Assembly (NCBI GenBank): GCA_022385755.1
Contig: MU278362.1
Location: forward strand, 202,251-266,250
Reading direction: 5' to 3'
DNA: 64,000 nt
DNA from: Trametopsis cervina
Lineage: Eukaryota; Basidiomycota; Agaricomycetes; Polyporales; Irpicaceae
The notes beneath the pieces were generated by a model. It searched no databases. It was not told where the DNA came from and saw nothing but the letters and a program-made list of their open reading frames with translations. Made by a program: the position numbers and the translations under genes. Within the stretch, counting starts at the first letter, position 1, and the number at the start of each line of letters is the position of its first letter. Of this stretch, positions 12,662 to 24,777 are shown in pieces.

Positions 12662-14673
12662 GGCATCTATATTCTGTTAGTGTTCTTGTTCATACCGTAA
12701 ATGCCATGAGTAGATTATTCTTGTTACCCTATAACTGGAATTTGCGCATGGAAGCGTAATGCATCGTACGGACGAGCATACCGGCCAAATCGTGGAGCCC
12801 GCAAAACACGGCCGGTTCTGCTATTATGTGTGCGGTAGCTGTATCACCTTCCGTCTTGGGCACGTTGACTGCGGGGAAGAGGATTCAGTGACTCTACCAT
12901 CCAATGTTTATTAGTTCTGCTAACCATTGCTCTGCTTTAAAACGCGAGTTTGTCTTTAGGATACAAACGTCGGGTGCGCCATGGTGAAAATTACACGTAG
13001 CCATCTGCGGCGCGATACTTCTACTGTATCACAGTTATCGCGCACCATCTTGCAACCCCCACTCCCTCGACACCGTTTGCGGGGACTAGAGATGTAGTCG
13101 CAGGTGGCTACATCGGCTTGGGCGCACCTGATCTGTTGGAATGGAAAAGGGTTGCACATCATGAGGACCCCTGCTGTTTATCAAGATGCTACTTACCGTC
13201 TCCTGTTAGCTGAGCCATGACATATACGTGCCCCCTACGTCGATACATCACCGTCACTCTTCGCCCACGATGTCATCTTGATGGACAGGATGGGACGTAG
13301 TACTGTAAGTGAATCAGGAGATATACGATGGTGTGGTGGTAGAAGCAAAGGGGAAGCGTTCCTCACTGCGCCAAACGATCGCGTTATCACGTGCAGAGTT
13401 CTCACGTGATGTTGTGTAGGCGTACCCAAAGTCACAGCCACCTGTAAGTGCACTTCTGGTGACTGAAACATCCGCTCTGCAGTCAAGCATTTACATACTG
13501 TATCATCCGTTCTTACACAAATCCCAGACATGCCGTACCGAGATCTGTCAACGTCAAGGCTTTGATGGCAATGGTGCGCGCATCGCTGTCACCCGGTCTC
13601 CAGTTTCTGGATTTCTCAGTGCCCACTCTTGATCCTACTACTTATTGCTCCCAGCACCGGCTGTCCACATATGTAGAAACACAAGCAACAGGCTCATGGC
13701 TATGAGCTGCTACCTGGTATTCTTCGACGAAGGCGGTTCTCCGGCCCCTCCGTGGTCAGCTACAGAGACTAAGACATCATATTGGGGAATAAACGTTGCG
13801 GCACCAGCCCGCCGGCTTTGGCAGAAAGCCTGCCACGCGATGGACGTTCGAGGGTCTCAGAGAATGCGGTGAGGCAATGCGCTAGGTGAGTGAATACTCT
13901 CACAAGTGGTGGCTTCCTTGAAACCAATATTCAACATAAATGATCACGAACATCCTAATAATGAATCAGGCGGACGTGCTTTCAATGGCGAAGAGAACAT
14001 GTATTTCGAGCTCAAGTCCGTCATCTCCCAACCCTGATAGTGACATGATCAGATATGCATCGCCCGTTGGATGATGTGACCTCGATGTGAGATGGAAAAT
14101 CATACCGTATGGGTTCCAGGCTGGAGAAACTTCACGGAAAGGGCTACATGGTTTGCGCATGGTACGCCACTCTCTATCAACACGACCATTGCTCTTCCAT
14201 CATATAGGCGTGTTTCTGTTTCCAATTACGGATTGCGAGATCTGCGAGATATGTTCCGATTCAGTAGCCCAAATACGAAGGAATGACTCAGCACTTATGG
14301 GATCATATACAGGCACTAGCAGTTGGGTTATATTAATCAAATCATCCGGTTCCTCTGGGTGGATGATGCATTGACCTTTCCACTGCCTCGGGTACGAGGT
14401 TCACATATGTTTTGTACAGGCTGATGATCATGAATGACACGTACACAGCCATACTCCCCTCTCTCCGTGAAATGTGGTCTATGGATCGTACTGGGCCCTT
14501 TATTCTCAGTCTTGTGCATCTCATCATATCATCTGTTCCATCGCGAAAGATACCCGCTCCTGTCGAACCCATAGTTGAGATGATAACTGTGCTTCCAGTT
14601 TCCAGGGAGTCCGTAAGTTGTTGTTCAAAAGGACTCGCTATGTGTAGCATAGGCAGTGTGCATAGCTCGCAGG
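12662..14673. other. Two-kilobase stretch without a supported gene
   Basis: Short frames on both strands show no motif or consistent exon chain. One short block near 13470 (minus sense) resembles one near 30370 (plus sense) around an ERMFQS-coding stretch. That is compatible with 5' flank carried along in the inverted duplication of the DUF6533 genes at 14674 and 29385. Confidence 0.35.
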
Positions 14674-16159
14674 ATGTCTGACCCCTTGACCTCCCTTCTG
14701 GACTCTATTCTTTTGTCCGCTGAGCATGACGCGACCTTGGCAAGATATTTTGCAAGTACGTGAACGGTCGAGGTTATAGCGCACCCTTAGCTAACAGCGG
14801 CTTCGCAGCAACTAGTCTCGTGTGTACCCTCTGGGAATATATGATCACTGTCGACCAAGAGATTACCCTGATATGGACAGGCAACACGTCTTACCTCTCT
14901 GTACCGCAATTTGTGTTTCGTTTCTGTCGATATGGGCTTGTATGTAGCCTCATATATGTCAACGCTGGTACGTTTGTGTTTAGTTTGTGAATGACAGTTG
15001 TGGCTAAACGATTATCGATACAGTATTGGTGTTTCTACCGCCGTCGATGATGAGTGAGCTGGTAAGTCATTTACATGATATCACATAGTCTCCGCCTCAT
15101 TCTAGCAGGTGTACGTCATCTTAGCTCATCTACTCCGGAGAAATAACAAAGCAAGTCTACAGATGCAAGAGCTTTGCGTCCATACTAATTTTCTGCATCA
15201 TAATGTCGGCTTTGGGAGCAAACAGTACGTGGATCCACCCCACGTGCTTCTCCGTACTTACCGGTTGTTCAGCATACCTAATCACGCAGCATCTCCGGTC
15301 GTGGGATGGACGCACAGATATATTCTATCTGCTTTTAGGCTCATTGATTCTCACGCACATCCCTGCCTTAGTCCTTGGACTAATTGGCATGAAGGACATG
15401 TATAGTACGACTACATCAACTTATGCCGATGGATATATATTAACTGCGCTACAGATCAGACCACCTACGTACCTCTGGTGAACACCTGCTTCGCCTTCGA
15501 AAAAAGTCCAACACTCGTCCCTACATGGGCGTGCGTGGTGTGTAGATCTCTGTTTGCCATGTCAGACAAGCTCGTTGATTACATCACTGCAGGTGGCCTT
15601 CGATACACTCACCATTGTTCTCTCTATCATCAATGCGTTGGATCGCCCTCGTCGCAGTAATGCAGATATCATGGTGTATCTTCGAGATGACGGTGCACCA
15701 TTTTTTCTGGTAAGCTACCGTGATATTGTTTCCCCTCTGAAGACTCAAAATGCCTATAGCTTGTCTTTGGTCTGTATCGTCCCGCTCAAACGCCTTTTCA
15801 CTCAACCTCATCCTTTCAATTCTGTCTATAACAGGATTACGATATGTCGGACTGATATTACTCATCAGGCAACCGGTGAGAATTAACGAGGTCATTATAT
15901 TTCTCTCGTTCCACCTCATCTATATCCGCAGGTAACTCGCTACTACCTCACAGTATTGTAAGTCGTCAGAATGCCGTCGCGTGCGCCCATACGATAATCG
16001 TCCCTATACAGCTTAGCATGGCCCATGAATTCAATGACGCTATCTCGATTCATCCTGCACAACGAGGCACGGAAGAAACGACGGCGGATACTCTCAAGAC
16101 AAACAAACGATTCCACAAGCAATAACATCGGAGGCTACGAGCTGCCTGAGTGGCATTGA
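14674..16159 (+). CDS. DUF6533-domain seven-TM-like membrane protein (copy 1)
   Basis: The start ATG at 14674 gives MSDPLTSLLDSILLSAEHDATLARYFA. The next exon has SLVCTLWEYMITVDQEIT and LIW, the DUF6533 signature (hydrophobic - Y/W.Y..T.D.E...IW), then FRFCRYGLVCSLIYVNA. Later spans include CSAYLITQHLRSWDGRT, the membrane segment IFYLLLGSLILTHIPALVLG, FDTLTIVLSIINALDRPRRS and DDGAPFFL. The LRYVGLILLIRQP exon (about 15840) leads to the last exon, SRFILHNEARKKRR, ending GYELPEWH at 16159. Seven or eight exons. The family is abundant in mushroom-forming fungi, is GPCR-like in topology and has no proven function. The end is fixed by agreement with copy 2 (GYELAEWH). The frame looks open throughout. 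Confidence 0.75.
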
Positions 16160-17596
16160 GGCACCTGGTAGGTGCACGCTTTACGATGTATATTATTGTT
16201 TGTGCCGTCCGCCGCAACACGACTATATTTATGGCGATACTGGCATGCAGCTGGGGATCAACCATGATATGCGTGTCTCCATGGACGGTATGGTCAGTGT
16301 TCGACTTACAAGTACTGCTCACCCGAAACGCATAATATCAAACATAGGTGCTCCGTTCACCATGGCAGAATATTGTTTTCATTGCAGCTGTCAATTTCAC
16401 AGAGGTGAAAGTCTTCTCGTGCTTGACTAGAAAAGACTGATATTACAGGACCCGGTGAAATTAATCACCCACATTGTACAGAAACGGAACGGTAGGGCTG
16501 AAGGAAAGCGGGGGATGACACAGTATAGCGGCCGAATCATGTCTGTATGCTACGGCGTATCCTCCAGGTGAAGGAGATGGGCGATACTGCGAGGCTACGT
16601 CTGAATACGCCACAGTACGTATCAACGAGATATAGCGAATGCCACTTAAACATCGATAGTAATGTTTCATGCAGATCCACTCTCAGACCTGAGATCATGA
16701 AGACGTCGAATGTCTGCTTTGAAACAGCCTGTCAGTTATTGTGAGCTGTACTACTTCGACAGTACATCCCTCTCATGATCCTGTTTCACTTAGACAGTAC
16801 ATCCTTTCCATGATCCTGTTTCAACCGCACAACAACGTTAAAGAAAGCTCATGGTCCTATGAATAGTAAAAGATTCGACGGCTTACCTCTGCCCATCCTC
16901 CTTGTTCCCTCTCCAACATGCGCCGATGTACACAAGTGTCTTCTTTCGAATTGCCTACAATAGATTGGAATGTTTCTTTTAGTTCGCACGTTATCTGTAA
17001 GTGTGATTCGCCCTAGTCTTTCTTGATTAAGATTAACTGCGAGTACAGGTCCACTCGTCATTGGCCTGTAAACCATTCTATATTCCCATAAAGACACTGC
17101 CTGACACGTTTATTTGCAGCCTATATGGTATGGGCATCATCCAAACTCGTCACTGCTACACGCGTTCCAGCGCGATCGATAGTGGCCTACTGAAAACTCT
17201 GGTATGCGACTCCTCGATATGAACCTCGTTTGTCCTCCTTCATTTACGGCTGAGGTATACGTAGGCTCTGACTCTTTGGTTTGTGCTCTTCAGCGTCTCA
17301 TCAATGTGCGCAAGCTTAATGACACTCACCACGACACCAGGGTGCTCTTGTGGACAGATTTAGCTCTCTCGCAGGCGTGACTTTAGAGGGTCAACAGAGG
17401 ACAGTTCGTAATCACGGCATACTTTTAACATGGAGTACTTGTTTACACTATCCATCTCATCACGTCCTAAGATGTTTAGATGCCTTTTGACCGCTCGTGA
17501 AACAATTGTATACGCTATAACTCATAACTATTTGTGTCGTTGAGAGGCAATACCAGTTTGTGGTCATTGTGAGCCAACTGTAATGGCCCACCGGCA
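16160..17596. other. Region without a supported gene downstream of DUF6533 copy 1
   Basis: About 1.4 kb with only short frames. It contains the 35-bp tandem repeat near 16.76 kb. Nothing else recognised. Confidence 0.35.
16758..16827. repeat. Imperfect 35-bp tandem repeat (two units)
   Basis: Two adjacent copies begin GACAGTACATCC at 16758 and 16793 and both end CATGATCCTGTTTCA. A few mismatches separate them. No coding frame is associated. Confidence 0.6.
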
Positions 17597-19014
17597 CTAT
17601 AGATGGGACTCGTCCCGTAATGAATCGCCCAATGCCGCGCTCAGAATGTTCCGCAGGGCACCAGCGAATAGTTCCGGTTTTTGCTGTATGACCTGGAAGA
17701 AGGATACCCATACGGGCGCAATGAGATATGATCTCTCGGGCAGAGACTAGCGATGAGCTCACCATATGACCAGCACCTTTAACACGAGTGACCGAAGCAA
17801 CTTTCCTCCCTCGCTCGGGATCAACCGCATTATCCTGCACATACCGGGGCCTGCAGAGGGAAGGACCGATGAGTAGCGTGATGCGTATCGGTGAACCGTT
17901 ACTGACATGATGTCCGTGATAGCGCCGTAGACGAAATGATACGGGAAGTGCGAGCACGTCTTGGTGATGTATTCTACGGTTGTGAACATCGGCTCCCACT
18001 CTGGGTATTTTCCCGCCTCATGTAGTTTATGACACTTCGTCCCGACTGGGCCTTTTGTGTTGTTCTCGTCGAGGAGTCGGAAGCCATAGTTCTAAAACGA
18101 ATCAGTGATCATGAGGGTCAGGTAATCTATCACGGCAGGATGTATGAAAAGGAGCTCACGACATAAAGCTTCCTGACTCGCTCGTCCCAGGCTTTCCAAG
18201 GGCTGTGTGTAGACAGCCATGCATACGCTGCCTCTCGAGATTCGAACTGACTACGTTGTCCGAGGACGGCCTTCAGCACAACCTTGTTATGGGTTGTCCT
18301 TTCCTTGTAGTTATCTTCGAGCACTTTTCTGTCGTGCATCGGGGGTTCCACAATTACCATGGCCGCGTATGGGATAGGTTTCTCGACAGGAGAGTACATC
18401 ATAGAAAGCACTCTGAGAGTCGCAGGAACGATGGTAGTAAGATTACGTCATATGGGAAGAGAGAGGATACGAACCCAGCAACGCTTCCCATCGAATGGCC
18501 GACGAATACGATCTTATGCGACGTGAGCTCTGACTCGACGAAACTCTGGATCGCCTTTCCCCATTCCACGATTGCTACAAGGAGTGGTCGATATCGTTAG
18601 AGAGGAAGCAACGCAGGACGGCCACCACATACAGACACCATCCTTCAACGTCTGTAAAACGGCGTGGTTCGCAATGGCGGAGTCACCGTGATCGAGAGCA
18701 TCGAGGGACCACACCTCGCGTATGCCCGGTAGCTTCACGTCGGAAGCTGCGCCATTGGGAACTAGCAGTACACGGATTATAGGCTCCCAGTGCTCTTTGT
18801 CTGCGATGTAGGAGAAGCAATCGGTGAAGTCGATCGGAGCGTGTAGCATAATAATCCACGTACGAGCACCACTAGCATGAGTGAAGATGAGGGTCACGCC
18901 ATTTGCAGACGCCCCTGGAGTCTTGTACCGTTTCGCAGCCATCTTGAAAGGGATGCCATCGACGGCGTAAGAGGTCGCAATCAACGTGGCATCGACCAGC
19001 AGGCTTTCGAACAT
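17597..19014 (-). CDS. Alpha/beta hydrolase-fold protein (AB hydrolase family)
   Basis: Start Met at 19014 (MFESLLVDATLIATSYAVDG). Strand and oxyanion region: GVTLIFTHASGARTW at about 18880, interrupted by an intron. REVWSLDALDHGDSAIANHA follows. The nucleophile elbow reads KIVFVGHSMGSVAGF (GxSxG, about 18510-18470). NYGFRLLDENNTKGP (about 18090), TTVEYITKTCSHFPYHFVYG and, after an intron, PRYVQDNAVDPERGRK then VTRVKGAGHM (catalytic His) follow. After a final intron, VIQQKPELFAGALRNI runs to the stop at 17597. Each splice I tested keeps frame, and Ser and His of the triad are clear, so it looks functional. Fungal relatives are uncharacterised esterase/lipase-type enzymes; no substrate can be assigned. 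Confidence 0.78.
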
Positions 19015-20736
19015 GGTGCGCTTGTAACTCCTGGAACTTCCTCGGGGTAGAGAAACTCGGTTGGCCTGATAGGATCTCAGATGTCGCAGGGTCGCACTAG
19101 AGATCGTACAAGGAGCAAACAGTGGCGAACGGGAAGAGGGATAGTACTGAGTACCGAGAGGAAGACTGGCGATGTGGGTGGGGACCAAGGACCTTCATAG
19201 CCGCGAAGGAGCTTCCGCTGGGGTGGTCGGCTGTCTGAGGTGGCGTCTCCTGTCTGTGGTCTGAGTTTGAGTACGATAGGAACACGAATAAGGAACATCA
19301 CTTACTCACCCGAATGTGACCGTTTGCGAGGCCGCAATAGCACGTAGGCGCTGCTACACCAAGCGCGGCCCAGCTGTACAATGCGGACTTATTGACAGGT
19401 CGTATCGCATCGAGGTGGTCTTCGGCAGATCATCGTCTCACGATGAGCGCAATCTGCAACTCCGGTCCCATCTGTACAGGGACCAGTGCATCTGCAGATG
19501 CGTTCAAGAAATACTCCGTCACATCGGCCTTCTCCCACTAAGTGCCATCGGGTCGTAGAATTGTCGAATGCGAACTTCAGCATAAAATGACTGGCCAGCC
19601 TGGTGGCAGAGTTGAAGTCAACATAGCGAAGAACTACAGCAAGCGCATAAGATAGTCAAGGTGCAGCCCACGCTGAGGAAAGCGCTAACTTACTCGGGCC
19701 CTGCTGCAATGTTGCAAGTGCGGAGCGACTCGGATTGCGTGAGGTGCAATCACATGCCCCATGGGCCCACGTGCGTAGTGTGCGTGTGTTTGTGCCTATT
19801 TGTCTACACCGTTGTGGCACCCTGCCAATCTGTTCGAGTTCCTATCCTGTGGCTGAGCCACCCTTACAGTGCACAGCAGTGTTGTTATTACACGCTCCAC
19901 AAGATAGGGAAACACTGTATGAAATTCTTTTTCAGGCGTAACTGGTACTGGAGGCATTCACCCAAGAGACCTCGTAGTGTTCCATTTATACGAGGGTGTA
20001 ATGACAGCCTTCTGCGATCTAGTGAGCTGCTCTGGACGGTCGCCGCCAGCTTCTAGCGATGCCCTAAGGTCATGTATACCCAGATCCTACCGTCCAGTAC
20101 CACTGCTCTATTTTTCCCAGAGGTTGGCGCTCTCGTAGGCCATGGAGCACGCAAAGCCAAACTTATCTCTGGAACCACTGCGCCTACATACTGCTTCCAC
20201 GTCTGCAGAGTCATAATAGCCACCGTTGTTGCCATTACGCTAGTATCTCGTAGTCCTATAGTCCTCTGATGTGGACACTGACCAGAGACGTGGAGCCCAT
20301 CCACTTGCCAATGGCGTGAATTGGACCGCTACGCTGCCCTGTTTCAACTCACTCGTCGTGTTTAGACAGCTGTGGAAGCTTAACTGCCAACACACGACAA
20401 CGAGGAAAGGGCGAGGGTTGTGGGAGGAGAGAGGAGGGAAAACAAGCATCGAATATATAGTAACCTGAGCCGTGACGTGACGTCACACTGACCCAGTAAG
20501 CGCTATGTGCCAAAAATGTCATAACACGACCAAATATGCCATCGGCGTCGAGCAACCGCAAGACGGCGGCAACGACCTCTGCTCTTCATCATCCGACCTA
20601 CGACCTACGACCTCTTGACCTCTGCCTTAATATCACTTCTGTTTCACTCCTTAGCATTAACTGCTCGCCCAAGCTTGTCCTATTAATATACCACCTGTTC
20701 TCCTTATCGGAAATTCCACGATCCAAGTGTCTTCGG
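19015..20736. other. Intergenic region upstream of the hydrolase and the Kre9-like gene
   Basis: No gene supported; frames here do not join into a family-like protein. It contains a perfect TGACGTCA palindrome at 20478-20485 and a short CGACCTA repeat near 20.6 kb in front of the Kre9-like gene. Confidence 0.4.
20478..20485. promoter_or_regulatory. CRE/bZIP-type palindrome TGACGTCA
   Basis: A perfect 8-bp palindrome inside GTGACGTGACGTCAC, about 250 bp upstream of the Kre9-like ATG. ATF/CREB-type bZIP factors bind this sequence in fungi. One 8-mer can occur by chance, so function is inferred only from position and the overlapping half-site. Confidence 0.3.
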
Positions 20737-21449
20737 ATGGCTATGTCTCGCTCACCGTTTGTCCCCGTCGCCCTTCTGGCCCTCATCTTTGCATGGGGAA
20801 TGCCCTTGGTGCAAGCAAACTGTAGGTATTGATTCCTTGTATAGTGTATTCTTCACTAATCCGCATCGTTCTGCGGCCCGTAGACTTCAAGGTCACTGCG
20901 CCGGTAGCGGGCACACAATGGGCCAACGGCGCCACGAACTTAGTATCATGGGTGAAGGGTGTTGGTGATGGCATTGATGGGGTGGACATCGAGATGTCAC
21001 GGCTTAGCCAGGATGGCCTGATCTACGTAGCAAAAGACGGTGAGCAATGTGTCGATAAACACGAGTAGCAAAGCTCCTTACGACGGGAACCTCGTCCAGC
21101 TCCAACGGCTCCGGGGGCCATAAACATCTTCATCCAGGACCTTCCAGCGGGCGACGATTACTACATCATGTTTTTGAACTCGACCTCAGGGAACATGTTC
21201 GGTTCGTCGGCGAAGTTTTCAATAGGGAGTACCTCGAACGGTACCGCCACTACGAATCCCTCCGCGCCAACTGTATCAATCTCCGGTGCGCCCAATCCGA
21301 CACAGCCATTTGCCACTACATTCCCCGCTTCCGTGAACGGTGTTGCTGTACCAGGCTGGCAGGCACTGAAGGGCTCGCTACCGCAGATGTTGGCGTTGAT
21401 GAGCGTCGTCATTATGTGTCTGGTGGGAGGGGCGTGGACTGTGCTATGA
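20737..21449 (+). CDS. Secreted Kre9/Knh1-like Ig-domain protein, probably GPI-anchored
   Basis: Exon 1 (from 20737) encodes a signal peptide: MAMSRSPFVPVALLALIFAWG, cut near VQAN. An intron follows, then the Kre9/Knh1 domain: YFKVTAPVAGTQWANG and LVSWVKG, the classic P-x-x-G-x-x-W-x-x-G start of this Ig-like fold. A second intron (gtgagc near 21040 to ctcgtccag near 21102) is supported because the joined frame reads on as INIFIQDLPAGDDYYIMFLN. A Ser/Thr/Pro-rich stretch (SNGTATTNPSAPTVS) follows. The C-terminus is hydrophobic (MLALMSVVIMCLVGGAWTVL), typical of a GPI signal. About 200 residues. Relatives help cell-wall beta-1,6-glucan assembly or are wall-surface proteins. A TGACGTCA palindrome lies upstream. 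Confidence 0.82.
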
Positions 21450-22511
21450 ACGTGGACGCGCGGGGATAGATATGACCCGACCATTTACTCTACGATCTCC
21501 GGACGAACAGTACCACTTGTTCCGTGTCTTTATTGCATGACCTGTTCATATCGGACTATTTACCAGGGCAGCCTACTCGTCTTCCTTACAACCTATCATT
21601 CAATTTTCATAAGTTTATCTCACTATGCATTCACTACTTCTTGCCTCAAGGATCATCGATGGAGGAGTAGAGGCCGCGCAAATGGCGCGCTACAGGTGTG
21701 GTCGACGTATCGTGCAACAGATGGCCAGTCACAGTTTTCGATATGAAACGTTGGTTTCGCTCTGAATGTATGCTAAAAGGTGAAGTCGCATATCGAAATA
21801 GAGCACGATTAGCAAAACTGATGTAACCCTCCGGCAGTGACAAAAAGGCTTTTCTGACGAGCTGCGCAATACGGCGAAAACGACGATGATAAGATCTCGG
21901 CCGTAGGTGGCTGTGCGTACCACAATCACACAGGAAGCATGCATATGCATCGCAGATGTGAAGATGTGAAGCGGATACCGTGCGACATACATGGTACCAG
22001 GGTACCGACTTTGGGTCGTGGCTATGAAAGTTGATGAATTGGTGATGTCGTTTAATTGAGTTTAAGATATACTTGAGTTTCGGGGTTGTTGACGTCAGCT
22101 TTACTCTCGCCAGTTCTCATACGATGGGAACTTCAACAATACGTCACACGCAGGTAAGTGATTCGTATCTGGAAATGTCCAGCATGCTTAGGCGCTTCCA
22201 TCTGTTCGCGAAGGCTGTAATCAATGTCCTGTTTCCTGTGGTCCAGCCAAACTGCCTCATTCGGTACATGGCTACACACCGCCACTTCAAACTTTCTCCA
22301 TTTCGGACTTTCTCCGTTTCCAACATGCGCGATTTTGACCGTTTGCTATCGAATGCCGCTGGGGCTGTTGGCTACTGCTGTGCACGAACTCCGGATGGAT
22401 CTGAAACCCGACTGGATAGACTCGCCGGCCAGTGGTTCAAAAGAACGCCAGTTCGCGCTCTTGCAAGGCATCATCTCTGATCACGCTCTCTCCAGCTTTC
22501 ACTGAGCAATT
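21450..22511. other. Intergenic region before DUF6534 copy 1
   Basis: About 1 kb, no coding pattern supported. It should hold the promoter of the gene at 22512. Confidence 0.35.
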
Positions 22512-24492
22512 ATGTCGAATACTGCTCTCGAAACCCTTGTTGGTCCGCTGCTGATAACGGTCTGTATCGCATTCATGTATGTAACTCCAGTGTAAGGCAT
22601 AGGAATCCGCTGATCTTTTTCAGGCTTTATGGTATCTTTCTCGCACAAGTTTTATTCTACTGGACGACTTATAAGAATGACCGCGCCCCGATCAAGGTCT
22701 GGGTAGTTATCCTAAGGTGAAAACGTTGTAAACGCACTCGCTCATGGGATTGTATTGATGAGTTTTCTATACAGTCTCCTTGAAACTTCCCATACCATCT
22801 TATGCGTTCATTTCCTCTACTATTACTTTGTTGCACACTTTGGAGACTCTGCAATTACCGAGCGCGTTGTCTGGTGCGGAAATATGCTTAGCTTTTATGA
22901 CATATGCGTGATGTCTTTCATCTTCGCAGGAGTGCAGGAGTAAGTTCACGACTTTACTCACATCTAGTATCTCATGACACATTCGTAATGATCCAGCTTT
23001 CTGCGACTCTAGGGGTACGTGCGGAATAAAGACATCGGACCTGTTACTCATTGTATTTGCTTGTTAGGTTCCAATTACGCTCCTTACATTAAGGTACGCA
23101 GAGGCGCTGAAAAATATCTGTCAGTGTCATATCATGAAATCATAAATTTTAAATTTCCTTAGTTTCTACATCTATCGCATTTGGCATGGTAAGTGGCCGG
23201 GGTTTGCACATATACACTCAATGACACCCTTTGACAGTGAGCAACTATAATAAGACCTTAACTGCGGCCCTGGCACGTTCCTTCTATCCTACATACTACC
23301 CTTCCACTTATTTGAGCATTAGAGCCTTCTTGTGACGTCTCGTATCAGTAAGATTATTCATTGGTACCTGTGCCCCGGTATAGGCTAATGCTCGAGGCTT
23401 ACATGCTTAGCTCTTAGCTTCTGTACGTGTATGCGATCACTCCTCGTGACTAATATATATTAACGAAAACTTTTGATTCAATCGTCAGACACTTCGACTT
23501 TCCCGTTCGTTGTTCCGCTTCATATTGCGCTATTTTTCTGAGCCGCCCTTATCCCTCGCAGATTGAAGTCACATCTTTGGTCTGTCCTGGAGGCCTCAAA
23601 GACATTCCGTGTAAGCTATGGCTTTTCTTCTCGCTTCTTATGTGCAACTGACCAAATTTAGATCCTCGCAAATGTTTCATGGGTGAATAATGCAGTGACC
23701 GATATCGTGGTCACACTCACACTGGTCTATTACCTATACCGCAACCGTCAAGTGGGCGTCCGGTGAGTCCTGCTGCTTCACTCATTCTTTGCTGACTCGG
23801 TACGATCCTTTAAAAGAACCAAGAACATGATTGGCAAATTGATCCATTATTCAGTCACCACAGGATTACTAGCCGTGTACGCCTCCTGTCTTGGACGAGA
23901 TCCTCAAAGCCACTCACGACCTATCGTACAGAATTGGTTCCTTGCTTCTGCTCATCAGTGTGCGCTTTGGCTATATGTGTTATGCACAGTTTTCTCTAAT
24001 ACAGATTTGTCAACAGTACAACGTAGTTCCACACAGTCTTCTATTCGCAGGCTTGATAGAAGCTCTAAGCAAGTGTAAGTGGCATCATTATCTCGTGCTG
24101 GCCATTAAGATAGCTCGATTATCAATACACTCACCCAGTGTATGCAAACTCTGCGCTTGCAATGTTGAATGCAAGGCGCATCGTTGCCTCCACATCGGCC
24201 GAGAACGGTAGTGATGTCATCGAACTGTCGCAATCGAGGGTAGCCTCTCAGGGTGTGCCGGATAGTTTTATTTCCTCGGTACGTACTATCAGTACTCTGC
24301 GCATCTCGTCTGGATATGCCATTGATCTGTCTTTCACAGACTACGGTTGCTCATATAAGCGAAGAAACAGCCAAGCGTTCCGATTCTACAGTTAGTATTG
24401 CTCTTAGACTAATGACAGGGTCATTTGAAGCTGATTGGGTTATTTTCAGGCCAATATATCAAACCAGAAGGAAGGAAAAGACAATGCCTTGA
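22512..24492 (+). CDS. DUF6534-domain membrane protein (copy 1)
   Basis: Starts MSNTALETLVGPLLITVCIAFM. After an intron come LYGIFLAQVLFYWTTYKND (TM2), LLETSHTILCVHFLYYYFVAHFGD (TM3) and the DUF6534 half: ILANVSWVNNAVTDIVVTLT, LVYYLYRNR (about 23660-23760), then NMIGKLIHYSVTTGLLAVYA and, after introns, VYANSALAMLNARR (the L-N-[AT]-R-R end of the domain). A cytoplasmic tail spread over three small exons ends NISNQKEGKDNA at 24492. About twelve exons. The family has seven predicted spans, is abundant in agaricomycetes and has no known function. It is the most divergent of the four copies here and appears intact. Confidence 0.78.
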
Positions 24493-24777
24493 TGTTAGTA
24501 TGAACGGTGGTTGTAACAATCCCTTTTGTTCCTGGTCAATATGCTCTACTGCTTCCTCTTTTGCATTGCTTCTTTGGACTTGCCCGCCTCTTCTTCCTCT
24601 GATAGTAGTCTTGATGTCTGATGCGCCACTCCCTCCTTCGCATCTAGTGCCAGCCCTTCCTCGTTTTCTGCATGCGAGGTTTCTGCAATACCATTTTGAA
24701 ACGCAAGTAGCATTGTTGTGATTGAAAGAAAAAAAAGTATGAATTTCAAGGAGATTTCCGTGGCATGAAAGGTTTCA

